Of a DNA stretch of 64,000 nucleotides, positions 12,554-23,599 are shown in pieces. The number at the start of each line of letters is the position of its first letter. Positions within the stretch are counted from its first letter, which is position 1. The stretch is from Nectonema munidae. Its lineage: Eukaryota > Nematomorpha > Nectonematoida > Nectonematidae. A program made the translations under genes and the position numbers. The stretch is taken from assembly GCA_030549495.1 (NCBI GenBank), contig JAUIRK010000689.1, positions 1 to 64,000 of the forward strand. Direction: 5' to 3'. The notes under the pieces were generated by a model that saw only the letters and a program-made list of their open reading frames with translations, ran no database searches and was not told the origin of the DNA.

Positions 12554-13214
12554 GAAAAACTTATTTTTTATAGGGGGTGAATGCCTTTTCACTTCCATTC
12601 CCTCGCCTAATCATTTGAGACTAGCCCATAATTTACAGCTCCCAATAGCTTATTTTCATTTTCTCATTCCACCATCTTACCTTTAACTCCTATAGCGTAA
12701 AAATAATTTTGATAATTGAAGACATTTTGGGAACTTGATTCTGAATTGATCAAAAATTTTTAATAAATAAAATCATTAAATGGCTCTTTCCCTTGCGATC
12801 CCTAAAATTCCAACTTTATGTCGCCATGATTTCATTCACCTACAACTCTTTTACGTTCTCTTCACAGCGATCGGTTTAGTGATGGTGATAAAATACAAGA
12901 GAACTTACGAATTTGATTTAGTTTTTATATAACCCTAAACTTGTAGGCACAATTATAATAAGTATATCTTTACATAGACTGTTTCCTCTAATGATATTTG
13001 TTGTCGTACGATAAGTTTTTTCAAGAAGGAATAAATGCAATGATTTTCAGGTACATCACAATTTTAGTCCAGACTTGATTAGTTCATATCGATTAGGAAT
13101 TAGTGTTTTCCAATTGAAAAAGGAACTAAGCATAAAACACAAAAAATACTAGTCTACAATTTTATATGAATTTGCTTACATTAAATTTATTATGTTTACG
13201 TTTTGCTAAAGGCA
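12554..13214. other. upstream region of the homeobox gene
   Basis: This holds the presumed promoter and 5' leader of the homeobox gene. No TATA box or binding-site cluster can be argued for with confidence. The frame of exon 1 stays open upstream to 13,185, where a stop lies just before it (13,182-13,184). Confidence 0.35.
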
Positions 13215-15815
13215 ATGACTTGCATGCCATACTATCTAAACTCGTGGTGGAATCCATCTTTATACTTGCAAGATTTAGCAAACAGTTCGAATCCTTTATA
13301 CCATCTCCAAAGCCAAAATTTCCTCTATCTCCATCATTTAGCATCTAAATATTCTCGTAAAGAAGACTCCTTCAAGCTGAAAGAACATCCTAACAAAGAT
13401 GCTTTAAGTGATATCACCAAAAAAGTTTCTAAAAGGATTAAACTACACAAGTCTAAGCAATTCTCAATCAAGACGTTAGGTACCCTCATTTATACTAAAT
13501 ATAACTTAACTTTTAACTAATTACTAACCTCAGAATGAAAAAATTTTCCTATAAATATATTCGCATAGACATCTCATAACGCAGTCAGGTTAATAACAAT
13601 GGCCAATGTATACCAAACTGATCCTTCAACTCTAGAAGCTCCTTTTAAACACGATCCATTCTACTTATCCTTATTTAATTGGAAAGTACATTTTTTAGAA
13701 TATTTCAACATATAACAATGGCGTTGCTTCTTGTTTACTATTGCTTTTTTCTATGTAACATAGCTTCTATAAAAGAATGATTCTCAACATTTTTAAAGAT
13801 TGTAGTGGAGAAATCTAATTCGAGGAGCACTTTGTTTCAAGATAGTTTTTGAAGTCAAATCAATATACGCTATAGTAAAACAATGAGTAATAAGAAAAAA
13901 TGTCAAAAATTTTTAACTGATAGGACAATTAACATTGGCTATTTAGGAAAACATTTTAACAAAGAAAATTTGACTGAGAAGCCCAATAGTCTACGAAGGA
14001 TTAAGGAAACCTTATTATTATAAGGAAATTAAGGAGATATTCAATTTTGAAAACACTTTCTTAAAATGTTCCCCTTAATTGCATAGATAGAATAGTAAGA
14101 AGAACACATATACAAAAATGATAAAATACAAATTTTGAATTTGAAAATGCATCCTCAAAATTTTACTACCTTTTGAACAATATTAGATTAACCGATTGAC
14201 AAAAATGTACAACAGGTTGTTTAAGGCAACAATCTTTAGACCAATGTTTCTATTTCAGTATTTATGAATTATTATTTAGTATAAAGTGTGGTGTATGTTT
14301 AATCAACTATTTATTTAGCAAAAAAGATTGACAGATTAGGAGGAAGAAAGCAAAGAACTATCTTCAACTCATCACAAACATCCATTTTAGAAGTAGAATT
14401 CTTAAAGTCTGAATACATCAAAAGGGATAGACGATGTGACCTAGCGAAAAGACTAGCTTTGTCAGAATCTCAAGTAAAAATTTGGTTTCAAAACAGAAGA
14501 GCTAAAGGCAAAAGGTAAAACTTATATGAAATATTTTTAAATTAATTGACTTTGTGGTACGATGTAACTTTTAATATTTATCTATAGTCTATACCAAGAA
14601 AAAAATTGGATATAATTACGCCATTGCAAATTGATCAACTACAATTCTTAAGGTAAATGTCAAGATATAATTCTTCAGATTAAACGGATTTTTTTCTCAG
14701 AAAGATTTTTTTTCTAAAAAAAGATTTTAAAGAAATATTTGGGCACTTAAAAAAAATTATGTTTTCAATAATTAAACATAATCTTTCTTCTATATGCATT
14801 TTATCAAAAACTAAAACTTATTTATTAGTTACGGTAAAGGAAAAACGAGTATAGGAAATCTGGAGAGTATATGTATTTGTATTGTAAAAAAGGATAATTG
14901 TATTTTTATCGAGCAATAGATCTTTAAATGGAATCTTCTTGTTCTGAGAAAATTTAGATTTTGTTTTATTTTTAGATTCAAATTTTTCATAATTTTTTCC
15001 AATTTATCAAAAAAGACAGGCAATTCATCAAAAACAAATATTTCAGAAATTTTGTGTTAAATAATTTATAGATATATATGTCACATGCAGGATAGTTAAA
15101 ATTCAAGCCAGCAATAAACCTTGAAATAGTAGTTATAAGATTTTTGACTCAAAAATATATATATTTTATATTATATATAAATTCGTTTTATATATATTAG
15201 CCTTAATATCTATATTATATATATATATTAAAGAGTAAAGTTTTAAATTATAAGATTTTTTATATAATGTTTTGAAATTATAGAGTTTTGTTTAATTTTC
15301 TTCAGAAAAATTGTGCAAAATGATCAATTTCCTAAATGTTTACTATCATTACCTTTTTTTTTTTACAATTTATGCATCCAAAGTCCCCAAGATCTTGACA
15401 CACCACCGATCTTAACAAAATACCAATCATAAATTCTGCAAAAACTTGGAACAAACAAAAATTCTTTTTCATTTTTTGGATCAGAGATTTGTTTTAAGAA
15501 AACAATAAAAATGTCAGATTTAAATCATTTTTTTCACAACAAAACATTAAAATTATCATTGCATTTAAATCATCTTTTAACATTTTTATATTTTCAAATA
15601 ACTCTCCTTTTTCATAGTCTCTACAAAGACAAGGAAGTCCGAAAAGACACAATTTTCTTTTAGAAGATTGCTATTATTATAATTTTATAATTATTGTAAT
15701 AGTTTTATAGTTTTTATTGGCTAACCAATGTACATTTTTTTTTAGAAAAAAGAACACAAAAAAGGCATGTGAAGGAAGGGAAGAAGAAAAGTATGTTATG
15801 GAAGAAGATAATTAG
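13215..15815 (+). CDS. Homeodomain transcription factor, Rough-like, three exons
   Basis: The predicted exons 13,215-13,479, 14,319-14,514 and 15,746-15,815 have consistent phases (G|CA, then AG|A) and GT-AG borders. They encode 176 residues. Residues 97-156 form an Antp-class homeodomain with LEVEF in helix 1, then YIKRDRR, and KIWFQNRRAK in helix 3 (W144, F145, N147, R149; residue 50 of the domain is Gln). The combination LEVEF...EYI.R.RR...KIWFQNRRAK.KR fits Rough best; Hhex and Gbx fit less well. The protein binds DNA in the nucleus, and Rough controls photoreceptor patterning in Drosophila. The third exon starts just after helix 3 and adds a short charged tail ending EEDN. The first ATG is at 13,215; an upstream exon cannot be excluded. 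At 176 residues it is shorter than fly Rough. Confidence 0.7.
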
Positions 15816-15890
15816 TTATTTTATTTATACAGATATTTTTAGCTTTAATTGTATGTTAGCAAATGATAGATATTTGTTTACTTTTTTTAA

Positions 15891-15896
15891 AATAAA
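15891..15896 (+). terminator. poly(A) signal of the homeobox gene
   Basis: A canonical AATAAA lies 76 bases after the stop codon, in AT-rich sequence. The position is right for a short 3' UTR. Confidence 0.5.
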
Positions 15897-15899
15897 TAT

Positions 15900-16790
15900 A
15901 TCAATTATGTGACACAAATCTTAGCTTTGTTCAATTCTCTAACTATCAATTTAGTTCTCAGTACTATTTAATAAGCTTTTAGTGAGTCTGGATTCTCTTT
16001 ACCTATATCTCTTTCTTTCTGTTCCCGGTCACTTTGCTTTATCTTAAAATATATTTTTTTATATTATTATTTTTATCTTAAAATATATTTCCGATTATTG
16101 ATTATTATAATAAATATTTATTGATTATTCAAAATTTATGTTAGGGATTTTTACTTAATAAGAATTTAATTAGGTAAATAACTAATTGATTACATAAATT
16201 AACTAACCAGCAAAACGTAGTATTACATTTATCAACCTATTCTGAGAAAGCAATAAATAATAATAATAATTAAATATATTATCTCTACTAAATATACCAA
16301 TGCTCTAAGCATATTACCATTATAAAACTAAATTTTTAGCGTATATTAAATGGTATATTTTAGAGGCATTCGGCTTCTGAACACCTACCTAATATGTTAA
16401 TTGAAAATGCATTAATTCACAATAATAACTTAAGATCCTCCGTGATGAGAACTAAGTCTGATCAAAGAAAGTTCTACAATTATTGGGAAAAAGCTGGTTT
16501 GAATTAGTGTAAATAATTGATAAAACTTTGTTAGTAGTTACTTTATGCCCTTGAGAAAAGCCTTATTTGTTTTGAGGAGACAGCATCCTTTTACTTAAAT
16601 GTAAAGGTTGAGTGGCAAATTTTTTCTTTCGATGATTTGAATATCGTTTAAAGAATTCTCTCTTAAAATATATAATTGAATGAATCGTCATTATTTTGCT
16701 AATTTAGTATTTTTACTTGAAGTCAGTTGAAACGTAAATTTTTTGATGTGAGCATTTTGGAGAGAGCAACTCGTTAACGACAGATGATTT
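15900..16790. other. gap, no feature seen
   Basis: AT-rich intergenic DNA. No coding block, repeat end or RNA gene was recognised. Confidence 0.45.
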
Positions 16791-16794
16791 ATCG

Positions 16795-17600
16795 GAATAG
16801 TTTTCCTAGGTGATCAAAATAGGCTATTTACCGGCCGTCTCACCTTTGATTTTCTAAGACGAATAAGGCGCTTAGATTTTATTTGACCAAGAGATAAATT
16901 GTTGTTAAATAAATCTTGAATAAAGTGAACATTATCAATTCTTTCACAGTCGTCATTCACTTCATTAACGCCATCAATTATGTGATTCCTTTTTCTATTA
17001 CGTTCTAAATCTTGGTCGAAAGCACATTGACGTTACAAAATATCCCGCAAAATTTGCCAAAAATCAAGTGGAGATGAAGATACTTGTAAACTGTTTTCTG
17101 GGTTGCTGTAATCTTTTTCAATCAAGATTTCAAGCTTTTCATTCAATTCGGTGTGAGATATTTCAACAGTATTGGTAAGATGTTTATTATGGTCAAAAAT
17201 ATCATTTATTTTTCACAAATTTTTTCATTTATGTTTTAAAACATTTTTTACTATTTTTTAAACGACAACAAATCATCATCAACTTTAACTATAACATTTT
17301 TGATTGTATGTATGCATCCTCTTTTATACAGACTATACAAAACCAACGAATGCCAGCAGCTTCCCACTTCTCTATTGTAGATATCATCTCTTTAGAGATA
17401 TTTTGACAAGTGTGGCAAAACAATTTAAGGCATGAGCTACATTTAAGCATCTCAGAAGAAATAGTTTTACAATTGGAACAAGACCAATTAGAATTAGTAG
17501 CAAGAGATTAACTTTTTCGTTTCCTTGTTTTACTGATAAGGTAATTTACATCTTCTTTCTGTTGGGACCTTACATCTTTATATGTATATGACTTGAATAT
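16795..17600 (-). mobile_element. LINE ORF1 relic with PHD-type finger
   Basis: The reverse strand at about 17,330-17,500 reads CSNCKTISSEMLKCSSC, then LFCHTC, then WFCIVC, which is a C4HC3 (PHD-like) finger. CR1/L2-type LINEs carry such a finger in ORF1. Downstream on that strand the frame continues as charged helical text (for example KVDDDLLSFKK) broken by stops and shifts. No reverse transcriptase is attached. A host PHD exon is less likely because the decay runs right through it. Confidence 0.45.
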
Positions 17601-17939
17601 GATTACTATTTTCTATCACTTGGAAAGCGGCTCAACATTTTTATCCCACCTGAGCGAAACGAGAGAGTTAAACATTACTTTTTAACTCTCATCATAAACT
17701 CTAATTAAAATGGCTGAAAATTTTTTGTTTAAAACTCCACTTCAATTTGATAAACTTATATATCAGAAAATTCAAATCTAAAAGATACTTTCCCTATAAA
17801 GTAATATATCTACAATTATATACCCTGGATTGCTGAATATCTTTTATTGATACTTTCAGTTTATAGTTTTTGTATTTTAAATTTATACTGAGTTTTTCTG
17901 TAAAGTTTTTTTTTCTTTTGTTTTTTACACTATTTTTAC

Positions 17940-19980
17940 TTTTATATGGAAGGTATTAAAAAACAATAGATGCAGCAAAGTCAAAAGGTTTTAAATACTT
18001 GATTTCTAATAAAATCAGTAAAGAAGCCCTGTCTAACACTGTCTTATTCTTTTTGGATAAACGTAATACTAAAAATGATATTAATCACAAACCGCTTAAA
18101 AATATAGAAGAAAAAATTGATGTATTATGTAACAAAGAGCATATTCATATAAATATAATAGTAAAATGAGTTATTCAGACGCACTAAATTGTAAGGATTC
18201 TAATAAGAACATTAAAAATAATGAATTTGATTATGATAGATCATTATTAGTCAAAGCCTCAGAAGAGATTAAAATAAATTAAAAAAATGACGCCAGAAAG
18301 TTAATAAAAGATGAAGTCGGGCTAGCAAAAGCTAATATTAGTAGGGTTAAAATAAATAAAAACGGAAATATTTTATATGAATTTGAAAATTTTCAACAAA
18401 AAGAAAGTTGTCTTGAACTTTTAAAATCTCGAGATTTTTCACTCATAAACCTCTACCTAAGATTTCGGAACTATTTCTAAAAGGTATTCCAAATTTTATG
18501 TCAGCAGAAGATGTAGAAAAAAGTATAAGATTAAACAATGAGTTGAGTGATAAAGAAGAAATAAAACTTTATAAACTTAAGGAATACAAAGAGAGTTATA
18601 ATATGATAGCAAGTTTTTCTAAAAATGTTATTAAATATTTTAAAAAACAAGGTAAAATTAACTTAAGTATTTTGATTGTACCTTTTGAAATATATATACC
18701 TAATGCAAGAAAATGTTATAATTGTTTTAAATATGGACATATAGCTAAACAATGTTTAAATAAGAAAGTTTGTCCAAAATGTGGTGATGATGAAGGAATA
18801 AAAAAAATTTGAAAAGGATTTCGTTAAATGTAGGAATAGTAACAAGCAAACAATTAGTTGTTTAAATTGCTGTAAAATTAAATATATTGATTTCAATCAT
18901 AGTGTTTTATCAATTGATTGCCCTAGTAGAATTAAGATTCAAAACTCGATTATTGAAAAGCTTAAGAATAATATTAATAATTTAGAATTATATGATGAGT
19001 GATGAATTTTTAAATGATAATCTTGAAAATTTATTACATTCAGATTTTACTAATTTAACCTTGCAAAATACAAATATTGTAAGAGATATCATTGAAATGA
19101 ATAAATTCTTAGGTAGTTTTAATATTATGTCTATAAATATTCAATCACTAAAGGCTAAACTTGATTTCTTTTATCTATTTTTGCAAAAGGTGGAAAAATT
19201 TACTGGTAAAATTTTTCATATAGTTTGTATTCAAGATAGCTGGCTTGATTCATATTCAAATATTAATCAGTTTTGCAGTGAAAAATATTATTATATTTAA
19301 CTTCCATCGGAAATATGGCAGATAATGGTTTATATAGGTTATTAAATAAAACTACTCGACCTAGCTCAAAAACATGCATTCGAAATTGGGATATGCAGGA
19401 ATAATAAACGAAGATATTTCCGATCACTTACCTTTATTTATAGCTTTAAATTTAGGTAAAGAAAAAATACGAAATGAAGAAATATTGTTTAAAAAATTAG
19501 ATTATACTAAGCTGAACAACTTATTAAACAATATTAATTGGGAAGATCTAAATGGATCAGTAAATAACATAGCAGACAGTTTTATTGATAGGGTGCAATT
19601 TATGAAAAATGATTCTTCTCTTTGTTATGTGAAAAAGAATAGATACCGAATTAGTAAAAATCCATGGATGAATCAATATATATTAAATAAATTAAAAGAA
19701 AAGGATATGCTGTACAGAAAAATTGAAAGAAATAAAAAAACATAGCTTTATCACTTATAACTAATCTAAAAGAATGCATTAAAAATATAAAAAAGCTAAT
19801 TTGGCAATCAAAAGTAGACTACTTTGAAAAAATTTTTAAGGATTGTAATAATGATTCTAGTAAAATATGGAAAAATTTAAATGCGATCATAAAAGAAAAA
19901 GCAAATAATGAAAATAGAGTCATAATAAATGAGTCAAATCATGACCTTCCAGATAGATTTGCAATGCATTTCAAAGATAA
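17940..19980 (+). mobile_element. LINE (Jockey/I-like) with CCHC ORF1, decayed
   Basis: ORF1 text from about 17,950 ends in a zinc knuckle at 18,712-18,755 (CYNCFKYGHIAKQC), then CPKCGD. ORF2 starts near 18,992 and shows the opening of an apurinic-type endonuclease (FNIMSINIQSLKAKLDFF, then IVCIQDSWLDS at about 19,119-19,250). After a deletion that removed most of the endonuclease, the frame resumes at ISDHLPLFIAL (19,408). It then runs through the linker that precedes the reverse transcriptase (NPWMNQYILNKLKEKD, KLIWQSKVDYFEKIF). The copy stops at 19,980 in a GAAA-rich repeat. The reverse transcriptase is missing. Stops and frameshifts are scattered throughout. Confidence 0.7.
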
Positions 19981-20125
19981 GAAAGAAAGAAGAAAGAAAG
20001 AAATTTATTTGATTTGCACTATTTAACATTTGTACTTGCACAATAATTTACATAAAAGTAAATATACAATTACACAAAAGTTCAATCACACTAAATATAT
20101 ATTAAAGGTCAGAGCCGCTTGTAAA
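19981..20125 (-). mobile_element. LINE 3' end in reverse orientation, TTTC tail
   Basis: Read on the minus strand this is a 3' UTR ending in AATAAATTTC and repeated TTTC. It starts with aagcggctctgacctt, which also occurs on the plus strand at 23,163-23,178 at the end of another LINE fragment. It inserted into, or truncated, the LINE on its left. Confidence 0.5.
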
Positions 20126-20210
20126 TATATATTTAATTGAAAGATCGATGTACATCATATATTTTGGCATATATAATGTCAAATATAGAAAGATATAAAG
20201 TTATATATAC

Positions 20211-20885
20211 AGTAAAACCTGTCTACAGCGACTTGACTTTGCTGCTAAAAAGAAAGTCGCTGTAGACAGAGGGTCGTTAGAGAGAGGTTCAAAAATAGAT
20301 AGGCTATATTTTAATTAAAGAAAAATAATACAAAGAGGTAAAAACATATGACTTTATTTATAAAAATTAAAGTTTTTTTTAGAAATGTTTCAAGATTCGT
20401 CTGTTTCAAATTAGACATTTGATGATTTTCAACACAACCAAGTGCACTTTTTGCTAAGTTGAAAAGAGTCTTGGACTTTATTAGAAACCAACCATTAGAA
20501 GCTTTAAAATTGACATCACCAACTTCTCCTGCAATCTGTATAGCCTTCTCTCGAATCATCACACCAGAAATAGGAATATTTTTTCTCTCATTACACAAAA
20601 CCACTCGTAAATTGAAGTATTAACTTTTTCGTGAGATAATCTAAATGTTAATGTTTTACATTTTGAATTGATACCTGTATTCCACATTTGTTTAATTTTT
20701 TTTTTATTTTTGATATTTTGAATCTGTGTCTTTCCAACATGATAATCTTCAGCTAGCTTATAACATGGAACACCAGTTTCATTTTTATCGATAAATTCGA
20801 TTTTTTGCTTGATGTTAAGGTAACAGCGTTTTACTTTTTTTGCCTCTAAAAAATAAACAAGATGTTTATTTTAATGTGAGATAAA
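20211..20885 (-). mobile_element. pogo/Tigger-type transposase fragment with terminal repeat
   Basis: On the minus strand the text KQKIEFIDKNETGVPCYKLA, then DYHVGKTQIQNI (about 20,820-20,720), is a CENP-B/pogo N-terminal helix-turn-helix. It is followed by the second DNA-binding domain, with NIPISGVMIREKA and DVNFKASNGWF (20,583-20,487). The DDE catalytic part is absent. At 20,211-20,290 the sequence cagtaaaacctgtctacagc and a nearby hairpin (gtcgctgtagacag) are a typical Tigger terminal repeat, flanked by TA. The opposite terminus was not found. This is an internally deleted relic. Confidence 0.7.
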
Positions 20886-20889
20886 AACC

Positions 20890-21780
20890 TAAGAGTAATT
20901 TCAAATAGAAGGTATTTATTAAAATAAAATTCCTCGTTTACTCATTACTTTTAATTTTAAATTATAGATGTGCATTTTCTCTATTCCCAAACAAATTTTT
21001 TACCAATAAAATTCTTAAAAAAATGATATTTATTTAATAAGGTTCAAATCTTTAAGAGATTTTACTTGATTAAAATTATAGAATAACTATTACACTGAAT
21101 ATTATACACTAAATTTATAGCCCCATAAATTTTGTAATAAAAAAAAGCTGTGACTAGTCAAATTAACACCCCACGGTACCTTTACCTTTACCTAGAAAAC
21201 CTTACATAAAAAAAAAATTTAAAACAAAATTTAAAAAAATAATTATACAGTTGAAGTAATTTAAAAAATAAAGATAAAATAATTAATAAATATAAAAAAA
21301 TTAAATAATAGTCTTTAAGTTTTTATTTAAAGTTAAAAATATTTTTAATAGATAAAATTTGAAAAACCACTTGTAGCCATTTTAGAACTTTGGTAAAATA
21401 AAATGATTTCCCCCCCCCCCCCCTACTCATAAAGTAAGCCCTCCCCCCCTCTCCTTAAATGTGAGCTCCCTCCCCCTCTTATCAATCTCAAGTCACTGTA
21501 AAATAGACAATTTTGTTCCATTGTTTTTAATATAAACATCCAGCAATCAAGCAAGCATATCAACAAAGTTGGCAAGTGCTTAGATATTCCAATCCAAGTG
21601 TTATTTAATTAAAGCTTAGTCCATCCTAAAATGGCTTCCTTTTACTTTCAATTCCTTTTCCATCAAGTTTTCCTCAATTAATCCCATACTGTTCTTCCTC
21701 GGATCCTCTTATCTTATTTCCTAACTCCTTCCAATACAGGCGTTTAAAAAATTTGTGGAAATTTCAAACAATATGTACTC
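20890..21780. other. gap with a 14-base C tract
   Basis: AT-rich DNA with a run of 14 C at 21,410-21,423, followed by further C-rich words (ccctcccccc, ccctccccctc) up to 21,480. No gene was recognised. Confidence 0.45.
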
Positions 21781-21789
21781 AGAAGACAC

Positions 21790-22600
21790 TAGAAGTCAAA
21801 GAAAAAAAGTTCCCCTCAAAGATTGAGTGATTTTGAAGTTGATTCATCCATGAAGCCTAATTCTGATGATAATAATTCAGAAATTGCAAAAATTAGAAAA
21901 ATATATTATGAATGCTTTGATTCAGTAATACAGGAAATTTCAAAAAGGTAAAAAATGATATATTACCATTTTGCTTAATGAGTTTTTGGAATTTTTCAGA
22001 TTTGCAGATCAAAACATTTCTATTATAAATGTTATTAACTGCCTTATGCCTAGTTCAAAAGAACATTTTCTTATGTATGAGAAAATCAAACCACTATGCA
22101 CTCTTGTTGAAATAAAGACTGACGAAAATATTTTATCTTCTCAGTGCTTAGTAATCTATCATTTGAATAATACGTTTTCTATAATAATCGTTTTTAATAT
22201 TTGACATAACTAGGTTATCAGAACTTTTTTGGAGAGAAAGACTTACCACCAGGAATAGAAATTTCTGATATTTTAAAGGAATTATATCCCATCAAGTCCG
22301 CCTGTAATGAGATCATTCCTTTGTATATTGGTAATTATGATATTTTTACTAAAATATTATTTACTTTACAGTATATTTTTTAAGCTGCTTTAACAATAGG
22401 CATCAGCACAGCGTCGTGTGAAAGAAGTTTTTCAACACTTAAAAAGTTTTCACTTCTTCACGACAGTCGATGCTGAGTGAAAGAAAAGAAAACTTGATAA
22501 TTCTTTCTCACGGGAAAAAACTCATCAAGAAAGTTACATTTGATGATTTCCTAAAGAATTTTAACAAAAAACCAAGAAGACTAACGTTAACTGTTTGAAC
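21790..22600 (+). mobile_element. hAT transposase C-terminal relic
   Basis: SDFEVDSSMKPNSDDNNSEI (from about 21,823) leads through IYYECFDSVIQEISKRF and ADQNISIINVINCLMPSS, then the hAT dimerisation signature ISTASCERSFSTLK (22,400-22,444). A GT-AG intron of about 52 bp (gtaaaa near 21,948 to ttttcag near 22,000) joins KR to FADQN in phase. The catalytic N-terminal half is missing and the tail is frameshifted. It resembles the hAT group that gave rise to ZMYM-like and P52rIPK-like proteins. Confidence 0.65.
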
Positions 22601-22744
22601 ATGGAATATTAACTTATTCACAATTTTTTAATAAAATGATTCTTTAATTTTTGTTTCTCAAAGATAGTTTTCAAATGATTTTCTATATCTATTTTTTGTC
22701 ACATTGATAAAAGCTTTTTTTGAAAAAAACTTTAAGTGTATATT

Positions 22745-23180
22745 CAACACACTAGAGAAGTTAGAACGGTCTTCGCTTACGTTATTAAGATCTTACTTGA
22801 AAGGACTCTTTAAAAATATTAAGTCAAGATAAACATTTAAAATGTAAGATGTTGACCTAAAATCTGTTCTCGAGCTTCTATTATTTAATATAAATGATAT
22901 ACACATCTGCAAAAAAAAACAAAGTTTTTTTCTTTAAGCCTCCCTTTCCTATTACTTTCTCTTTCAATATAACTTTGGCATATGATCTATTATTTTTAAT
23001 TGCTTTTCAATTTATTCATTCTGTAATACCTAAACTTATTCTTATAATTATTATATTTTTATCTTTTCTTTTTCTCTTATTTATTTAAGTTATCTGTTTA
23101 TATACTGATACGTTATTTATTATTATTACTTTTTTTATGATTATATACTGTGATCATATCATAAGCGGCTCTGACCTTCG
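22745..23180 (+). mobile_element. LINE fragment: reverse transcriptase motif plus 3' end
   Basis: At about 22,770-22,905 the text SYLKGLFKN, then SVLE-LLLFN-INDI, matches the non-LTR reverse transcriptase block SYL...GSVLGPLLF.IYINDI. It goes directly into an AT-rich 3' region ending in aagcggctctgacctt, shared in reverse with 20,107-20,122. Most of the catalytic domain is deleted. Confidence 0.55.
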
Positions 23181-23244
23181 ATATGATCAGTATTATATAG
23201 GGTATGATTTTTTTTTCAAGTTTGTTCTGCATTAAATTTAGATG

Positions 23245-23435
23245 AGTTTGGTGGGTTGGTTGGTTGGAGATATCAAAACACTTTCAGCCGTAAGGCTATA
23301 TGCTCGCATTATGCTTAAGATGGTTAATCACAATTTTTGTGAATTTGTTTTTAGAGTTAGGAGCCTTGTGGATCGAACCCCTGACCTTCAACTGTTAAGC
23401 TGAGAGATACACCCTAACAACCATTGAGGCTCTTT
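23245..23435 (-). mobile_element. tRNA-derived SINE
   Basis: On the minus strand, tcaatggttgttagggtgta (box A region) is followed about 30 bases later by ggggttcgatcc (box B, 23,371-23,382). The body runs to a (CCAA)n tail at about 23,249-23,262. A tRNA-like head with intact box B, an unrelated body and a simple repeat tail define a SINE. It is not a functional tRNA gene because no acceptor stem pairs. Confidence 0.55.
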
Positions 23436-23599
23436 AGATGAGTTTAATAACAATAATAACAAAATAGTTTTGTTTTAGGGCTTTTTCAAAAAAAATTTCC
23501 ACAAGAAAGAGTTTTAAAGTAAAAGCTTCCCAACACTTTTTGAGTAAAAAAATAGAACAAATTATTTTTATTTCAAACAAAAATAAAATTACTGAATTG

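Noticed and set aside
22894-23088. Hydrophobic 64-residue plus-strand frame
   Set aside because: It lies in the T-rich 3' region of a LINE fragment; the membrane-like look comes from base composition.
23360-23435. A tRNA gene on the minus strand
   Set aside because: Box B is good, but no acceptor stem or full cloverleaf can be folded. It is the head of a SINE.
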